The notes: generated by a model not told the origin, from the sequence alone. A stretch of 64,000 bases of DNA from Amphiura filiformis (GCF_039555335.1 NC_092641.1:35179548-35243547), one strand, 5' to 3'; numbered from the stretch's first letter, positions 10,470 to 22,575 are shown. Numbers and translations: made by a program.

Positions 10470-11289
10470 CTGCAATGTGATGAAAGAAGTTAGGGCGCAA
10501 ACCACCAAATAGCTTCTCCATTCAAAAGCAAGTAAAAATCAGCATTTCTATGCAGCATTTTATTATTATTAAGCGAAATATCGAATATACCGGTACTTTT
10601 TTCATATCAGTTTGCCGATATGTCGGTATGTTGTTACTTCCAAAAGATGTGTGAATTTGAATCAGTTGCATCATTATGAAGTAGAAGTTTTCACCCAAAT
10701 ACCGCAATTCCGAGATCAACTTTCTGTTATTATTACTTGTTATCATCCACACAATTCAAGCATTTTTAAACTGTTTTCTGACACGAGTGGTAATTCGGAG
10801 AGGGCCTACATTTTTGTGAAACTGATTTGTCGTCTCCCTGCTACGATAATTGCCCAAGTCATTTTGTGTAATTATAAGTACAAAATACGGTTCAAACATG
10901 CATCAGTTACATAATCACCCTAATTATTTCTGAGTATTTCCTTTAATTTGTCTCATTATCATTTGTTCTTATGCGAAGATTGGTGAATAAATGTTTAAAT
11001 GCATGCTTGAATCATATTTTGTACTCTGTTCTCAAAATTACACAAATGAGTCATTAACACGTTATCATCTTTCATTTTAATCAGAACATTCCAAACTCAT
11101 GAAGAACTAGGTCCATAAGGACACCAAATTATACTTTTAACAGAAACTCATTGCCATTGTATGTTTTCTATAGTGATTTGGTATAATGCACCCGTAGCAA
11201 GATGAGCAGGTTGGATTATGTCACGTCACTGAACTATAGGGGGCTCACTTTTAACTTATTTATTATAAATTAGGAAGTTTGGTTAATTG

Positions 11290-11500
11290 GTAACACTGAA
11301 AACTTTTTCGATCCACATTATTTTGGGAAAAGTGTTTTGCGATGCGAAGAATAGGGTTGTCCGCACCCCAATAATAAGTTACATTTTGTTTTTGTTTACG
11401 TCAAGGGTGTCAAATTTAAGTTTTAGTTTTGTTTCAAAAGCACTGAAATGTCCCTGCGTGCTAAACACCGAGTAAACAGTCACAATACACTACAATACAA
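11290..11500. repeat. Dispersed repeat, copy 1 (pair with 49715-49890)
   Basis: Shares, with interruptions, GTTGTCCGCACCCCAATAA, TTTTGTTTTTGTTTACGT, AAGGGTGTCAAATT and AATACACTA with 49715-49890 in the same order and spacing. Function unknown. Confidence 0.6.
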
Positions 11501-13300
11501 TCATCTGTCTGAGAATCACAGCCTGTAGTCTGGTATTACTGTGTCCTATGGGGAAGTGAGTTATAGTCCTATTTTTTAGTTACTGTGCAGTTGGGGGACT
11601 TTTATTCTCTATGGGGAGGCAGCTTATTCCACTGATTCCTTCAGCAACTAAATCCTCCAATGGTCACAAAGCTTTCTTGTAAAACTTAAATAAAATCTAT
11701 ACTCTATGTATTTATGAACCGCAAAAGACAGGTGATCTCCTAGTTTTAATAATTATAAAGTTTTGAGCATCCGGGAGCCACAGGTTTCACAATGAACACA
11801 TGCGTGACCACAAAAACACAAATTAAGTGCCCTTTTCTGAGAATGAACACGATTGTGCGAATCCTTGTTTTCAAGAAAAAGGTCCATTTCAAAAGTTCTA
11901 ATTGGTATATTTAGGGTCATTTTAATGATGGTGGCTCACTATCTCTCCCTTAATAAATAGCATATTCAATTATAATAAGTTATTGTGCAGTGGTGTACCT
12001 ATGAGTTGGGCACAGTAGCAAACAAGGGGGGGGGGGCAAGGAGACAGCTTCTCACCTGTGTGGTGTGTCCAAGGGTGTGGCTTTGGGTTGGGCACACAAT
12101 GGCATAGCCAGGGACAAGGGTGCAGCTTCTCTCTGGGTGTTGTACCTGGTTTATGTATTCCTTCGTGACCATAAATTCAGGTAATACCAGGTAAAAATAC
12201 TGAGTGCTCAGTGTAAACATGCAGATTAATTCATTTAGGGGACTGACTACAAGCAAATATGTAAAACACTTGTCACCTTTAAATTAAATGTGATGCATAG
12301 AAATATATTTTGCTACTATCAATATAATGCAACCAAAAAGTGCAATGATATCTCTGAAACCAACCATGTATTAATCCTATCTAACTGATAGGTTCAAGAA
12401 AGCATGACTTATCACAAACATGATCTGTAATAATAACAGAAGAATTTCCTTATGCATAGTACATATTCAGGTGAAGAAGACAGTTAATATAGATATTAAT
12501 CTGCACAAACACAATACAATTGCACTTCTACTGTCAGTTTCACATCTTAATGGAATTTATTTGCCAGCATATCACACTTTTTAGCTTTCCTTAATCCCTC
12601 CTCTGTTTCGATCCTTCACTTCTTTCCGAACGAAGTCGAATGAAGCGAGTATACGCATTACAAAATTAGCTTCATCAAACGAAGTATTCCTTCGTCGAAA
12701 CAACCTTTTTAGCTTTGTTGAACAAAGCAATTTTAATCTTTGTCGAACGAAGAAAAGTGTGTACACATTAGGAAAAAACTATTTTTAATCTTCGATCGTC
12801 GAAAATTTGCTTATGTGAACAGGGTCATAGTCCATACCATGGCCATGCCAAGTTTCTACCTTGGTAAGCAGATCTTTCTCACCCAAAAAGTGGCTTAACT
12901 TTAAGAACATGGATAAGTGCTATTCGTATAGCTTTCACGCATCATGTAGGCCTATATCTAAGGCTAATATAAGTTGAATGTCAATTTCCTGTTGCCACCT
13001 GCCTCCCAAATTTAGCTTATTTGTCAAAACTTTCATTATTCTGTTTTAAAAAATTAAAACATTTTCTGAAAAACTAGAAGGAGTATCATAATCAAAATGG
13101 TAATTGAGACTTGTCTCATATATTTCAGATGATTTTCACATAAATAGAATACTGCATGGGATGAGTTAAGGGGTGATTGATAAGTTTGTGCCGGCCTAAG
13201 GTAGAAATGAGCTATGCAGTTTTGACTGAAAAAGTTTGAATTCCATTATCTTTTGTTTTCATGTTACAGAAAATTAAACTTTGACAGTCAACAGTTCCTG
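11500..13300. other. Non-coding stretch with repeat-like fragments
   Basis: Holds a hAT-like start CAGTGGTGTACC near 11990, followed by 'gggcacacaatggcatagccaggg' repeats on a roughly 90-bp period to 12140. At 12600-12810 short inverted words TCGAACGAAG/CTTCGTCGAA alternate. No coding segment is supported. Confidence 0.4.
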
Positions 13301-13304
13301 GGAA

Positions 13305-13605
13305 TTAATCCTTTAACACTAACACTAAACATGGTTTTTGGCTATTGGAAAGAAAAGAAGGAATGAAAAGGGACAGAAGATGAACAAAGATGTTACTTGG
13401 CACCCCTGGGATTCAAACCTTAGACCCTTCGGGTGCCAAGCACAAGATCACTGACTTGTAGCCACTGGGATTTCACTGGCCTGGCCAGCGATTCCATGCA
13501 TTTATATGACTAAGGCTGATTGCATCATACTAGTGGCATCATGTGGAATGCATGCATGCGCAGTGGTTGATTTTGTAAGATTTGATTGAGTTAGGGTTAA
13601 AGTGG
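13305..13605. repeat. Telomere-like-ended dispersed repeat, copy 1
   Basis: A diverged copy of the family found at 39457-39725, 39750-40043 and 45484-45770: ACTAAAC..GGTTTTTGGCTAT at the left, TTCAAACCTTAGACCCTTCG in the middle, and TTGAGTTAGGGTTAAAG at the right. The middle, read on the minus strand, resembles a weak tRNA-type B box (GGTTTGAATCCC). Confidence 0.6.
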
Positions 13606-13655
13606 AAAAAAATCAGCCATTGAGCAGTCATCTGCTACCATGGTCTCAAGGGCTT

Positions 13656-14345
13656 AACCTAAGGAGGTCCACAAAGATATGGTGGCCACACTTGGGGAGA
13701 ATACTCCATTGTACAGCATGGTAAAGTAGTAGGCTGCAGAGTTCAAAAGTGGCAGGGAAAGCCTGTCCAGGAAAGTCAGTCACTGCTACCACACATTGCC
13801 AAGATTCTTGACATCATCATGGCAGATGAAGGAGTAACAGAGAGATACATTGCCATCCATGCAGCAGGGTGTCTCCCAGGAATGAATCCATGCAGTCGTC
13901 ATCCACAACTAATGTCCAAGGTGTCAGCTAGCGGGGTCCCAAAGCTCCTTGGGGACGCGCCATTAGAATTCGGGGGGGGCTAGGAAGGTTTGAAAAAAAC
14001 TTTACCCATTACATGAGCACAAAAAACTTTCCCATCAACACTAAAAAAAATTAAAAAACTTCCCCCACCTAACTGTGTATAAATGCATGAAATTAAAAAA
14101 AAAACTTGCCACCTTTGGCGGGGGAAAAAAACCACTTCGCCGCCAAAAAATCCCCGACCCCAACTTCCTACTAGTAACCCCCCCCCCTTAAAGTCTAATG
14201 GTGCATCACCCTAATGGAGCTGAGATGAACGGACTTGGCACAAACCATGTCAAGGGAGAATGTTGATGTTTTTGAGGTGTATTTTGAAGTTTTCTACAGT
14301 GATTCATGACCATGGCTAAAACCTGGGTCCATCACTTTCAAACAG
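13656..14345 (+). pseudogene. Mariner-like transposase remnant
   Basis: Codons from 13656 read KEVHKDMVATLGE, then SMVK, two stops, AEFKSGRESL, matching the N-terminal helix-turn-helix region of mariner transposases (VATLG..P.Y.TVK.W..EFK.GR). Later blocks are DIIMADEGVTERYIAIHAA and MSKVSA. After an inserted element (13953-14207) the frame resumes as SRENVDVFE and TWVHHF near 14321. The first catalytic Asp of the usual MDETWVHHF motif is replaced by Ala (codon 14315-14317), and there are frameshifts and stops, so the copy is dead. Nothing recognisable of the remaining DD34D domain follows 14345. Confidence 0.8.
13953..14207. mobile_element. Inverted-repeat element inside the mariner remnant
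   Basis: The ends GACGCGCCATTAGA..GGGGGGG (left) and CCCCCCC..TCTAATGGTGCATC (right) form an imperfect inverted pair. The interior is A-run and C-run rich. It splits the mariner reading frame between VPKLL and the block before SRENV, which shows it arrived later. Confidence 0.55.
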
Positions 14346-14770
14346 AAATGAAAGAATAATCAAATCAAACAAACAAACAAATGCAAATTGCATAATACAA
14401 CTTCTGCATGAAGAAAAGGCTCCCCCCTTTCACCAATACAGGTCTAAATCCATGAAGGATTTGGATGTTGTTTATGAAGTGCTGCACCGAGAAAAACAAC
14501 TGACATTGGTGTTGTGAAGTCATAAATTCATGACCAATTTGAACAGGGCATTGACATCCCATTGGAACTTGTGTTGATTTGGTACCATGACTAGTAATGA
14601 ACATTAACAATAATTTTGGCACCATAAGTGTTTGGTTCAACAGTTCAAAAACATCTTGGCACAAAATATCTGGCCCAGTCATGAGACTTTCATAAATCAT
14701 AATGAAAGCCTATGTCTTTGTACATTCATTTGCAACTAATATTTGCTTCAACAAAATGGATCCCCTTTTA
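14346..14770. other. Non-coding, possibly decayed mariner flank
   Basis: The minus-strand 111-codon frame here has no family resemblance. No D..D pattern or mariner 3' inverted repeat could be located. Confidence 0.35.
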
Positions 14771-14774
14771 AATC

Positions 14775-15010
14775 AGGGGTAGCGCTAGGTTGCTTTTTGG
14801 GGTCCCGGACCCACCAAAATAGAGTTTGGACCCCCTGTTTTTAAATTTTCTGCAAGTTCAGGGGTCCCTGCAGACCCCAGTTTTTCAATCTAGCGCTATT
14901 TGTGCAACTCGGACTCACCAAACTCTACTCCGGACCCCCTACTTTTTAATTTTCTGTAAGTTCAGGGGTCCCTGCAGACACTGGACTGTTTAGTTCTAGC
15001 GCTACCCCTG
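14775..15010. mobile_element. Foldback element with AGGGGTAGCGCTAG ends
   Basis: AGGGGTAGCGCTAG at the left pairs with CTAGCGCTACCCCT ending about 15009. Inside are two direct copies of about 110 bp sharing GGACCCCCT, AATTTTCTG and GTTCAGGGGTCCCTGCAGAC. A related AGGGGTAGCGCTGG end occurs near 22691. Confidence 0.6.
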
Positions 15011-15559
15011 TTTTAAATTAAATTGTCCCAAAAAGTATAAAACAGCCTACACCCTATAGGCTATGGTGGATAATTTAATACCTCCATGTTATGTTACCAC
15101 TGAAGTCACAAAAATAATCTTTGAGACTTGGTCCTTCCTCCCTTGACTTTTCCCATATAGGCCTATATTTTGTACTTTCATACCAAATTCTGAGGTCATT
15201 ATCTTCAAAAATAGAAAGTTGTAAACCATCAATTCATAAAATCCCATGCACTTTTCAAGCATAAACATTATAATGAAAAACTCCTGCTTCACGGATGGTT
15301 TTTCAATTTTGCTATGGCATGATCCAACGAGAGGCAAATTTGTGTTTGAACAGGACAAATTTTCCAGGTGCTAGTGGATTTGTCAACATGTCATAAACAT
15401 GCATCTTCCATTGAGCAGATGATATCACCAAATGTTACAATATCTTGTATCTATGACCTGTGCTTTACACTCAGATGACATCTAGACAAATAATTGGATA
15501 CATGTACATGTACATCTTCACTTAAATAATAACTAGTGCACCTGTAGCTGTGAGAGCAC

Positions 15560-16400
15560 TGGCATGATAGCGATACTGTTCGACCCCAGATGACCTATGA
15601 CCTCGGTGTAATTTTTTTCATGCCCCCCTCATACAAAGGATTCCACCTATCAAGTTTAAGCCCAATAGGGCAAAGTTTAAATTTAGCCCAGGCGGCGGAT
15701 GACATGATCGAGCCGGCAACTTGTGAAACCGCCCGGCCGTATGGCATTTTCCAATATACTCGGTTAGTTTTGTGGGGTTCATTATCGAACCCCAACGGTT
15801 TTAGCTTGTATTTATATTATTTATCAACATAGGCCTATTTTTTTGTGATATTTCAAGCGTTTTAAAATTTCAAAATAATCCCATTCAATTACACGGTTGA
15901 CGATGGAAATTTACTGAATTTAGAGAATGCACGTCGTACACCACCTGATTTAGCCCCTACATGACCTTTGACCTTGGTTGACCTCAATTTTGTTTTGCGC
16001 ATATATTCCCCTCGCATCAAGGATTCCACCCACCAAGTTTGTGCCCGATAGGACAAAGTTTGAAATCCATGACCTTTGACCTCGGATGACCCCCATATAA
16101 TGTTTTTCATGCGCCCCTCATACGAAGGATTCCACCCACCAAGTTTGAGCCCGATCGGACTAAGTTTGAAATTTGACCCCTCCGTAATGACCTTTGACCT
16201 CGATTTTATTTCGCGCATATATTCCCCTCGTATCAAGGATTCCACCCACCAAGTTTGGGCCTGATCGGACAAAGTTTGAAATTTTGACCTTTGACCTTGA
16301 CCTCCAATGACCTTCAAAACCACATGGCAAACATGCTTTTCCCAAGACCTATCTATATCCAAAATTTCATCACGATGCGTTGAAGTGCGGCAAAATGCAT
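15560..16400 (+). repeat. Tandem TGACCTTTGACCT repeat, about 110-120 bp unit
   Basis: Successive units share 'tcaaggattccacccaccaagtttg.gcc.gat.ggacaaagtttgaaat' type blocks followed by TGACCTTTGACCT (15962, 16070, 16188, 16285). The minus strand is open across several units (15889-16362) only because the units are near-multiples of three; it is not a gene. The block ends in the GACA/GATA microsatellite, the tail layout also seen (GGAC)n at 5612 and 5770. Confidence 0.7.
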
Positions 16401-16460
16401 AGCCGGACAGACAGACAGACAGATAGATAGATAGATAGATAGACAGATAGACAGATAGAG
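16401..16460 (+). repeat. (GACA)n(GATA)n microsatellite
   Basis: ACAGACAGACAGACAG turns into GATAGATAGATA and back to GACAGATAG. It is the 3' tail of the preceding repeat. Confidence 0.9.
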
Positions 16461-17426
16461 ACCGCTTATTATTTTATTAGTATAGATAGATGTTACTTGA
16501 TACAAAGTATATCAAATCTATGAATATGTGACATGATCTGGTCCATGGAGGCCAAAGGCGGCACATTTGAAATTGAGATAAATGTAAAAAATAAGGAATA
16601 AAAACAATAAAATACATAAGAAATAAACATCACAAAACTTCATAACTAAAGAACCAAATATGCTAGACCTTCGGTGTTTTCAGTACATGATAGCCTAATA
16701 TTTGTATTAAATTACAGTGACTCAGTTTTCAAAAATGCCTCCTTTGGCCACCCTCTATGGACCAGATTGTGTCAAATATTAAACTTTTTCAAAACATCAG
16801 AGTATACGTTGGCATAAATGGTGTGAGCCTATAGGGCCCTATATACATGATGTCCCTTGAATGCAACATAACTTTCTATCACTGGCCACACTGAAAATGA
16901 ATGGTCAACTGTTGAGGAAATGGGGAGCAGCAGACATTGGACCTTAGGTCCATTTAATTTGAACTTGGAAAGTGTCACTAAGGCTACAGGTTTACATGTT
17001 CTTGTTTAATATTTAGACCTACATCAATTCAAATTTCACCTAAGCCTACATTTCTACATTTTCAGAAGTTGGAGAGGAAACACAAATTGGAAAACAAAAA
17101 ATCAGTAACAATTTTGCCCTTTAATGCGTTCAACTGTAATATTGTAAGAAAAAGAAACAATAATGCACCTAGTTGTAACATCAAACAAAGCTACCCCATG
17201 CTAAGTCACACAATTCCTGTTGACCATATCCATGTCATGCATTACCATAACATTTTTACTGCCATTTCGGCTTCATAAACGCAAACAAAATTGAAGTTAT
17301 GTTATATGCCTGTTAGCTACCCTACCTTTGTTGTTTTTAATACGGATCAGTTTCAATGATAAACCTCCCTGGGACTGAATCATTTTAAGATGCATAACAA
17401 AACTGAATAGAGCAAGATTCACTCGC

Positions 17427-17445
17427 AGGACTCGAACCCACAACC
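17427..17445 (-). other. tRNA-type B box, truncated SINE
   Basis: The minus strand reads GGTTGTGGGTTCGAGTCC, a consensus RNA polymerase III B box. No convincing cloverleaf surrounds it, and the sequence upstream on the minus strand runs into the minisatellite that starts at 17478. A SINE fragment is likelier than a functional tRNA. Confidence 0.45.
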
Positions 17446-17477
17446 TTGTTACTCTGACTGGAAGCCTATACTTTCGG

Positions 17478-19218
17478 GCTCTGTTGCTTCCTGAGATGTT
17501 GTGTCATTAGTTTCTGTTGGTTTTGTATGTATACTATCCTGAGAGATTGTGTCATCCAGCTCTGTTGCTTTAGTATACTATCCTGAGAGATTGTGTCATC
17601 CAGCTCTGTTGCTTTAGTATACTATCCTGAGAGGTTGTGTCATCCGGCTCTGTTGCTTTAGTGTACTATCCTGAGAGATTGTGTCATCCAGCTCTGTTGC
17701 TTTAGTATACTATCCTGAGAGGTTGTGTCATCCGGCTCTGTTGCTTTAGTATACTATTCAAAGAGGTTGTGTCATCCGGCTCTGTTGCTTTAGTATACTA
17801 TTCAAAGAGGTTGTGTCATCCGGCTCTGTTGCTTTAGTATACTATTCAAAGAGGTTGTGTCATCCAGCTCTGTTGCTTTAGTATACTATTCAAAGAGGTT
17901 GTGTCATCCGGCTCTGTTGTTTTAGTATACTATTCAAAGAGGTTGTGTCATCCAGCTCTGTTGGTTAGTATACTATTCAAAGAGGTTGAGTCATCCGGCT
18001 CTGTTGCTTTAGTATACTATTCAAAGAGGTTGTGTCATCCAGCTCTGTTGCTTTAGTATACTATTCAAAGAGGTTGTGTCATCCGGCTCTGTTGCTTTAG
18101 TATACTATTCAAAGAGGTTGCGTCATCCGGCTCTGTTGCTTTAGTATATTATTCAAAGAGGTTGTGTCATCCGGCTCTGTTGCTTTAGTATATTATTCAA
18201 AAAGGTTGTGTCATCCAGCTCTGTTGCTTTAGTATACTATTCAAAGAGGTTGTGTCATCTGGCTTTGTTGCTTTAGTATACTATTCAAAGAGGTTGTGTC
18301 ATCCGGCTCTGTTGCTTTAGTATACTATTCAAAAAGGTTGTGTCATCCCGCCCTGTTGGTTAGTATACTATTCAAAGAGGTTGTGTCATCCGGCTCTGTT
18401 GCTTTAGTATACTATTCAAAGAGGTTGTGCCATCCAGCTCTGTTGCTTTAGTATACTATTCAAAGAGGTTGTGTCATCCAGCTGTTGCTTTAGTATACTA
18501 TTCAAAGAGGTTGTGTCATCCAGCTCTGTTGCTTTAGTATACTATTCAAAGAGGTTGTGTCATCCAGCTCTGTTGGTTAGTATACTATTCAAAGAGGTTG
18601 TGTCATCCGGCTCTGTTGCTTTAGTATACTATTCAAAGAGGTTGTGTCATCCGGCTCTGTTGGTTAGTATACTATTCAAAGAGGTTGTGTCATCCGGCTC
18701 TGTTGCTTTAGTATACTATTCAAAGAGGTTGTGTCATCCGGCTCTGTTGCTTTAGTATACTATTCAAAGAGGTTGTGTCATCCGGCTCTGTTGGTTAGTA
18801 TACTATTCAAAGAGGTTGTGTCATCAGGCTCTGTTGCTTTAGTATACTATTCAAAGAGGTTGTGTCATCCGGCTCTGTTGCTTTAGTATACTATTCAAAG
18901 AGGTTGTGTCATCCGGCTCTGTTGCTTTAGTGTACTATCCTGAGAGGTTATGTCATCTGGTTCAGTTTGTTTCGTATACTATTCTCAGAGGTTGTGTCAT
19001 CAGGCTCTGTTGCTTTAGAATACTATCCTGAGAGGTTGTGTCATTGTGTACTCTGTTGCTATAGTACAATCCTGAGAGGTTGCATCGGACTCTGTTGCTT
19101 TAGTATACTATTCAAAGAGGTTGTGTCATCCGACTCTGTTGCTTTAGAATAATATCCTGAGAGGTTGTGTCATCAGGCTCTGTTGCTTTAGAATACTATC
19201 CTGAGAGGTTGTGTCATC
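17478..19218 (+). repeat. 44-bp minisatellite, about 39 copies
   Basis: The dominant unit reads GGTTGTGTCATCCGGCTCTG then TTGCTTTAGTATACTATTCA then AAGA. Two alternative forms of the last part exist: ATTCAAAGA in the core and ATCCTGAGA at both edges (17531-17720 and 18930-19210). A one-base-shorter form carries TTGGTTAG in place of TTGCTTTAG and recurs at several positions. Homogeneous core with older edge variants fits expansion by unequal exchange. Frames such as 18471-18755 are artefacts of the 44-bp (non-triplet) period. Confidence 0.95.
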
Positions 19219-19219
19219 G

Positions 19220-20780
19220 GCAGGGCTCGACTTTTACACACGCCCGCAGGCCAATGATGTGTACTTTTGCTGTTGGGCTTTTTAAAAGTACACACCAGAC
19301 TGGCGTGTGGCATTTTGACCCTCATAGGCCATTTTATTTGGCTATTTTAGCCTAAAAGGTGCCAATTTTTGAGCTCTTCACATGAATTTCAAGCACAATA
19401 TGGCCCTTTTACAGTTTTAGCTTCAATATGGCAAAAATGTTTGCTTCACACGCATTTGTACCATAGACCATTGCCTTCGCGAATTTTACCTCATGTACGG
19501 TGCCATTGGTATTAGTAGTACCTATTTGAAATTCCTGTTTTGTGAGGTACACTGTACCTATTGTGTATTAATGAAATCTTGTTGCCAGACGGGGCTGACA
19601 TTGATGCATGTTAATATGTTAAAACATTTGAGAAAATAAAAGGAATAACCCATCCCTCGAACATTCGTTGAGGTGGCATAAAAATGGAGAAAAACTACAT
19701 CACAAATTGTCTTCGGATAATTGAGACATAATCATGAACACAAGCTTGACTTCTGTAATGCCCTTCCTACCCCCTACCCCTTATTGCCAAATGTTCTGCT
19801 CATTTGCATATTATTTGTCATCGGTTGAGAATGACCTCTGGAGGAGAGTTCAGAATAACTACTTGCATCTATTGTGATACTCCCTGATATTGCCTGAAAG
19901 GTACAAAATGTATGTCTGCACAAAATGTCCATTAGATCCTAGGAAAGAGAAAAGATTCTAAATTGCCCCTCTTATTCTAGTCAAACCTGAGTGCGTAAAA
20001 AGTTGCTAGTTTTATCGAAAGGAGGAGGGGGAACCATAGGGGGTGTCTTCCATAGAGAGTGAAAGGAACTTTTGTTGCCTTATCAAAGAAAAAACTTGGT
20101 TTCCATATAATTCAAATTCTCCAATCAGAAATTTGATTACTGACAGGCATCTTGTGTCAGATAAGGAAGAAAGGAAATATGCATAAAACCAAGGGGCGGA
20201 AATCTCAGACAAGATCTGGATAAGCTTTGACATAATCATCCATCATTGTATAGATTAGGGAGGGAGGGTTGGGAGATTGTTGGCATCAATTTAGAACAGA
20301 TGCTAGACATTTGATGAGTACATTGATATAATATCTACTTGTGATATGTCGCAAATATGTGATCACTTTTGTCATATTTCATTCACAGGTTCAGAACATA
20401 CAATCTTTGTGTCAACTATATCGTAAAGACCAGTTTATGATCCCATGATTTTCTGTGTTTTTAGTTCACCACACTTATTTTCAGCTCTCTGCTACAATCT
20501 TCCTTTCAATTGATGAGCCATGTTTGGGGCTTTGTTTCTCTTCTCATCATTTAGTTCCAGCTGCACATTATTGCTGCAGCCAGAAAAAGCTGCAGCAAAT
20601 CTGCCTCTGCATTTGTCAACAGTATTTCTGTGTAGTAGTCTGACCAGTAGAAACTTTTTTTCCTTAGTCACAGGCCATCTTATCAATCTCAATTTGTGCA
20701 AGAAAGCAACCAAGTATTAATCCAAGAACCATTCCCCCATATTCGGTCAGAGATTGATCACATGCTCTGTAACTAAGAAA
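19220..20780. other. Non-coding stretch with one weak exon-like segment
   Basis: At 20389 a CATTTCATTCACAG acceptor precedes 19 open codons (VQNIQSLCQLYRKDQFMIP) and a TGA; this is too short to support. Around 19670 'gttgaggtggcataaaaatgg' resembles the end of the TGACCT repeat family. Nothing else is assigned. Confidence 0.35.
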
Positions 20781-20796
20781 ACAACAGGTTCTTAGC

Positions 20797-21192
20797 AGTC
20801 AAGTTAGCTCAATCGATAAGGCGTTCGACTATGGTGCGAGAGGTTGCGGGTTCGAACCCTGGCGGTGCCTATTACGCTCTCTTGGAAAAATTGAGTTAGC
20901 TTGAAATTCCCTTGGACAAGGAACTTACTGCTAATTGTCTCGTTGTAACCCGCACTGAAACTCGGGAGCTGATCCTGGTTGCGATGGTTATTTGTGGAAT
21001 GTCTAGGGTGTGCGCTCTTGAAGCAGCAAAGTCCCTGAATAGTTGTTAAATGGTTTATGGAATGATGTGGGGCCGAGAGGTCAGCGACAACCTGTAAAGT
21101 GTGCTGAGGCTTGTGGATCAACGTCTAGGCGTTGTGCCTGTGCGTAGCGCACTATAAATCACTGCGCTTTTTTTTTCCTTTTTTTTTTTACT
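20797..21192 (+). mobile_element. tRNA-derived SINE
   Basis: The head carries an A-box-like TTAGCTCAATCGATAAGG (about 20804) and a perfect B box, GGGTTCGAACCCTGG (20848-20862). An unrelated body of about 270 bp follows, with CCTTGGACAAGGAACTTA near 20910, and the 3' end GCGCACTATAAATCACTGCG runs into T-rich sequence. The head does not fold into a full tRNA, so it is a SINE and not a tRNA gene. Orientation is plus. Confidence 0.75.
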
Positions 21193-21239
21193 GGTCAGAC
21201 TACTACTAGCTGTAAGACAGCTGCAATCTTAGAAATAAT

Positions 21240-21475
21240 TGTTCCAACACTTTTAAGGCCTTATGGTCCCCCTTCTACCCCTGTACATGCCCAATATGCC
21301 CATCTTCACCATATCTTCTCCCAACATTGTTTGGTGGGGAAAGGGGAGGGGCATGCTTACGATGAACATTGAGATAACACTACTATAATTCTTAGTTTCC
21401 AGTGGCTCATATAGTGTGCGCACTATACTAAGAAAAACATGGGAATTACAGTTTTTTTCTGGGATTGTGGTCATT
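21240..21475. mobile_element. Degenerate relative of the 3791-4069 MITE
   Basis: Shares TTGTTCCAACAC, CAACATTG.TTGGTGGGGAAAGGGGAGG-type core and GGGATTGT right end with the element at 3791-4069, in the same order but more diverged. Confidence 0.45.
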
Positions 21476-22050
21476 GAAATGTTGGATGTGATTCTTTTTA
21501 GTGCAGCAACTTGCCAAAATAGGCTCCTATTATTATAAATATTGAGACAAAGTTCTTTTATGAGGTGAAGATATTATAGGGTTGCCAATACATAGCCATC
21601 ACTTATCATCAGAAAAATTTTTTACTTTTACTTTTATAATGTTTTCTTAAAATAACTGCAAACACAGGATGTTTGGATCTGATAATTTGTATATTATCAT
21701 ATCTTCAAAAAACTGTTTTATAAAAAAAATTGTACTATTTATGAAGATGGCTCAAAAACAGAGAATGACATGTATAGTACAATAAATTATACTGTTTGCA
21801 CATCTTAACTTCTATTAGATGAGGTACAGAAAACCCTACCCACTTTCTAAAGAAAATATTGCCACTTTGCAAAGCTATAAACAAGGCCAAATAAAATTAA
21901 TTATTTGTTTTGCACCCACCGCTTGCTTGTGTTTTTGGCCTCGGATGGATTTTTTTTACTATAAAACAGCTGAAAATGCACAAAGAAAATGTGTATGTGG
22001 AGCCCCAAGTTTGAAGACCGGTTTGACTAAGACTTCATTTTTGTAGCCTA

Positions 22051-22118
22051 AATTAAATGAAATTATTTTCAAATTTCTGATGAAAATTAAATGAAATTAT
22101 TTTCAAATTTCTGATGCA
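22051..22118 (+). repeat. 34-bp tandem duplication
   Basis: AATTAAATGAAATTATTTTC and the following CAAATTTCTGATG are repeated head to tail at 22051 and 22085 without mismatch, indicating a recent duplication. Confidence 0.9.
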
Positions 22119-22239
22119 GTGTTAGATTTGACAACACAATATTGTGATTTTCACACTACATTTATGTCCTATTCCTCATAAACATGACTGTTATCTCCCA
22201 AACTTTGATGTACTAAGTCACAATTTGACTTCATACTGG

Positions 22240-22575
22240 GCAACCTACTTTGTTGCAACTCTCTGCAGTTGCATCAGCAGAGAGGCCAGATCTGCTTGTT
22301 TTCTGTTGACAAGGGGTGATCTTCAGTGAACTGCTGTTTTCAAGGCCACCAAACTGTTAAATTAGCAGATATGCCAGGTCTGCTTGTTCTTTGTTGATAA
22401 GGGATAGTCTTCAGTGAACAGCTCTTTTCAGAGCCATCAGTAGGCAAGAGGCGGCCTAGGTACTTTGTCCTGAAGAAGTCAGAGCTGTCACTCCTGATGA
22501 AAGCCTTACAGTTCCAAACCTGGCCAACGGCAACACCGTTAAAAAGCCTATCCCACAATTTGTTGCTTGTAAGTT
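22240..22575 (+). repeat. Dispersed repeat of about 300 bp, copy 1
   Basis: Shares with 36045-36325 the ordered blocks AGTTGCATCAGCAGA, TCTGCTTGTTTTCTGTTGAC, TCTTCAGTGAAC, AGAGCCATCAGTAGGCAAG, CTCCTGATGAAAGC, ACAGTT and CCTATCCCACAATTTG. Read in plus orientation it carries CTGAAGAAG/CTGATGAAAG words of the kind seen in Penelope tails. Identity of the family is not established. Confidence 0.65.

Noticed and set aside
15889..16362. 157-codon minus-strand ORF with internal peptide repeats
   Set aside because: Arises from tandem TGACCT repeat units; the peptide repeats mirror the DNA units.
18471..18755. 94-codon plus-strand repetitive ORF
   Set aside because: Minisatellite frame; the 44-bp unit is not a multiple of three, so reading cycles through all frames.
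17478..19218. CRISPR-like array
   Set aside because: There are no unique spacers; the whole 44-bp unit repeats, and the genome is eukaryotic.
20797..20871. Functional tRNA gene
   Set aside because: A and B boxes are present but acceptor and anticodon stems do not close; the body and tail are those of a SINE.
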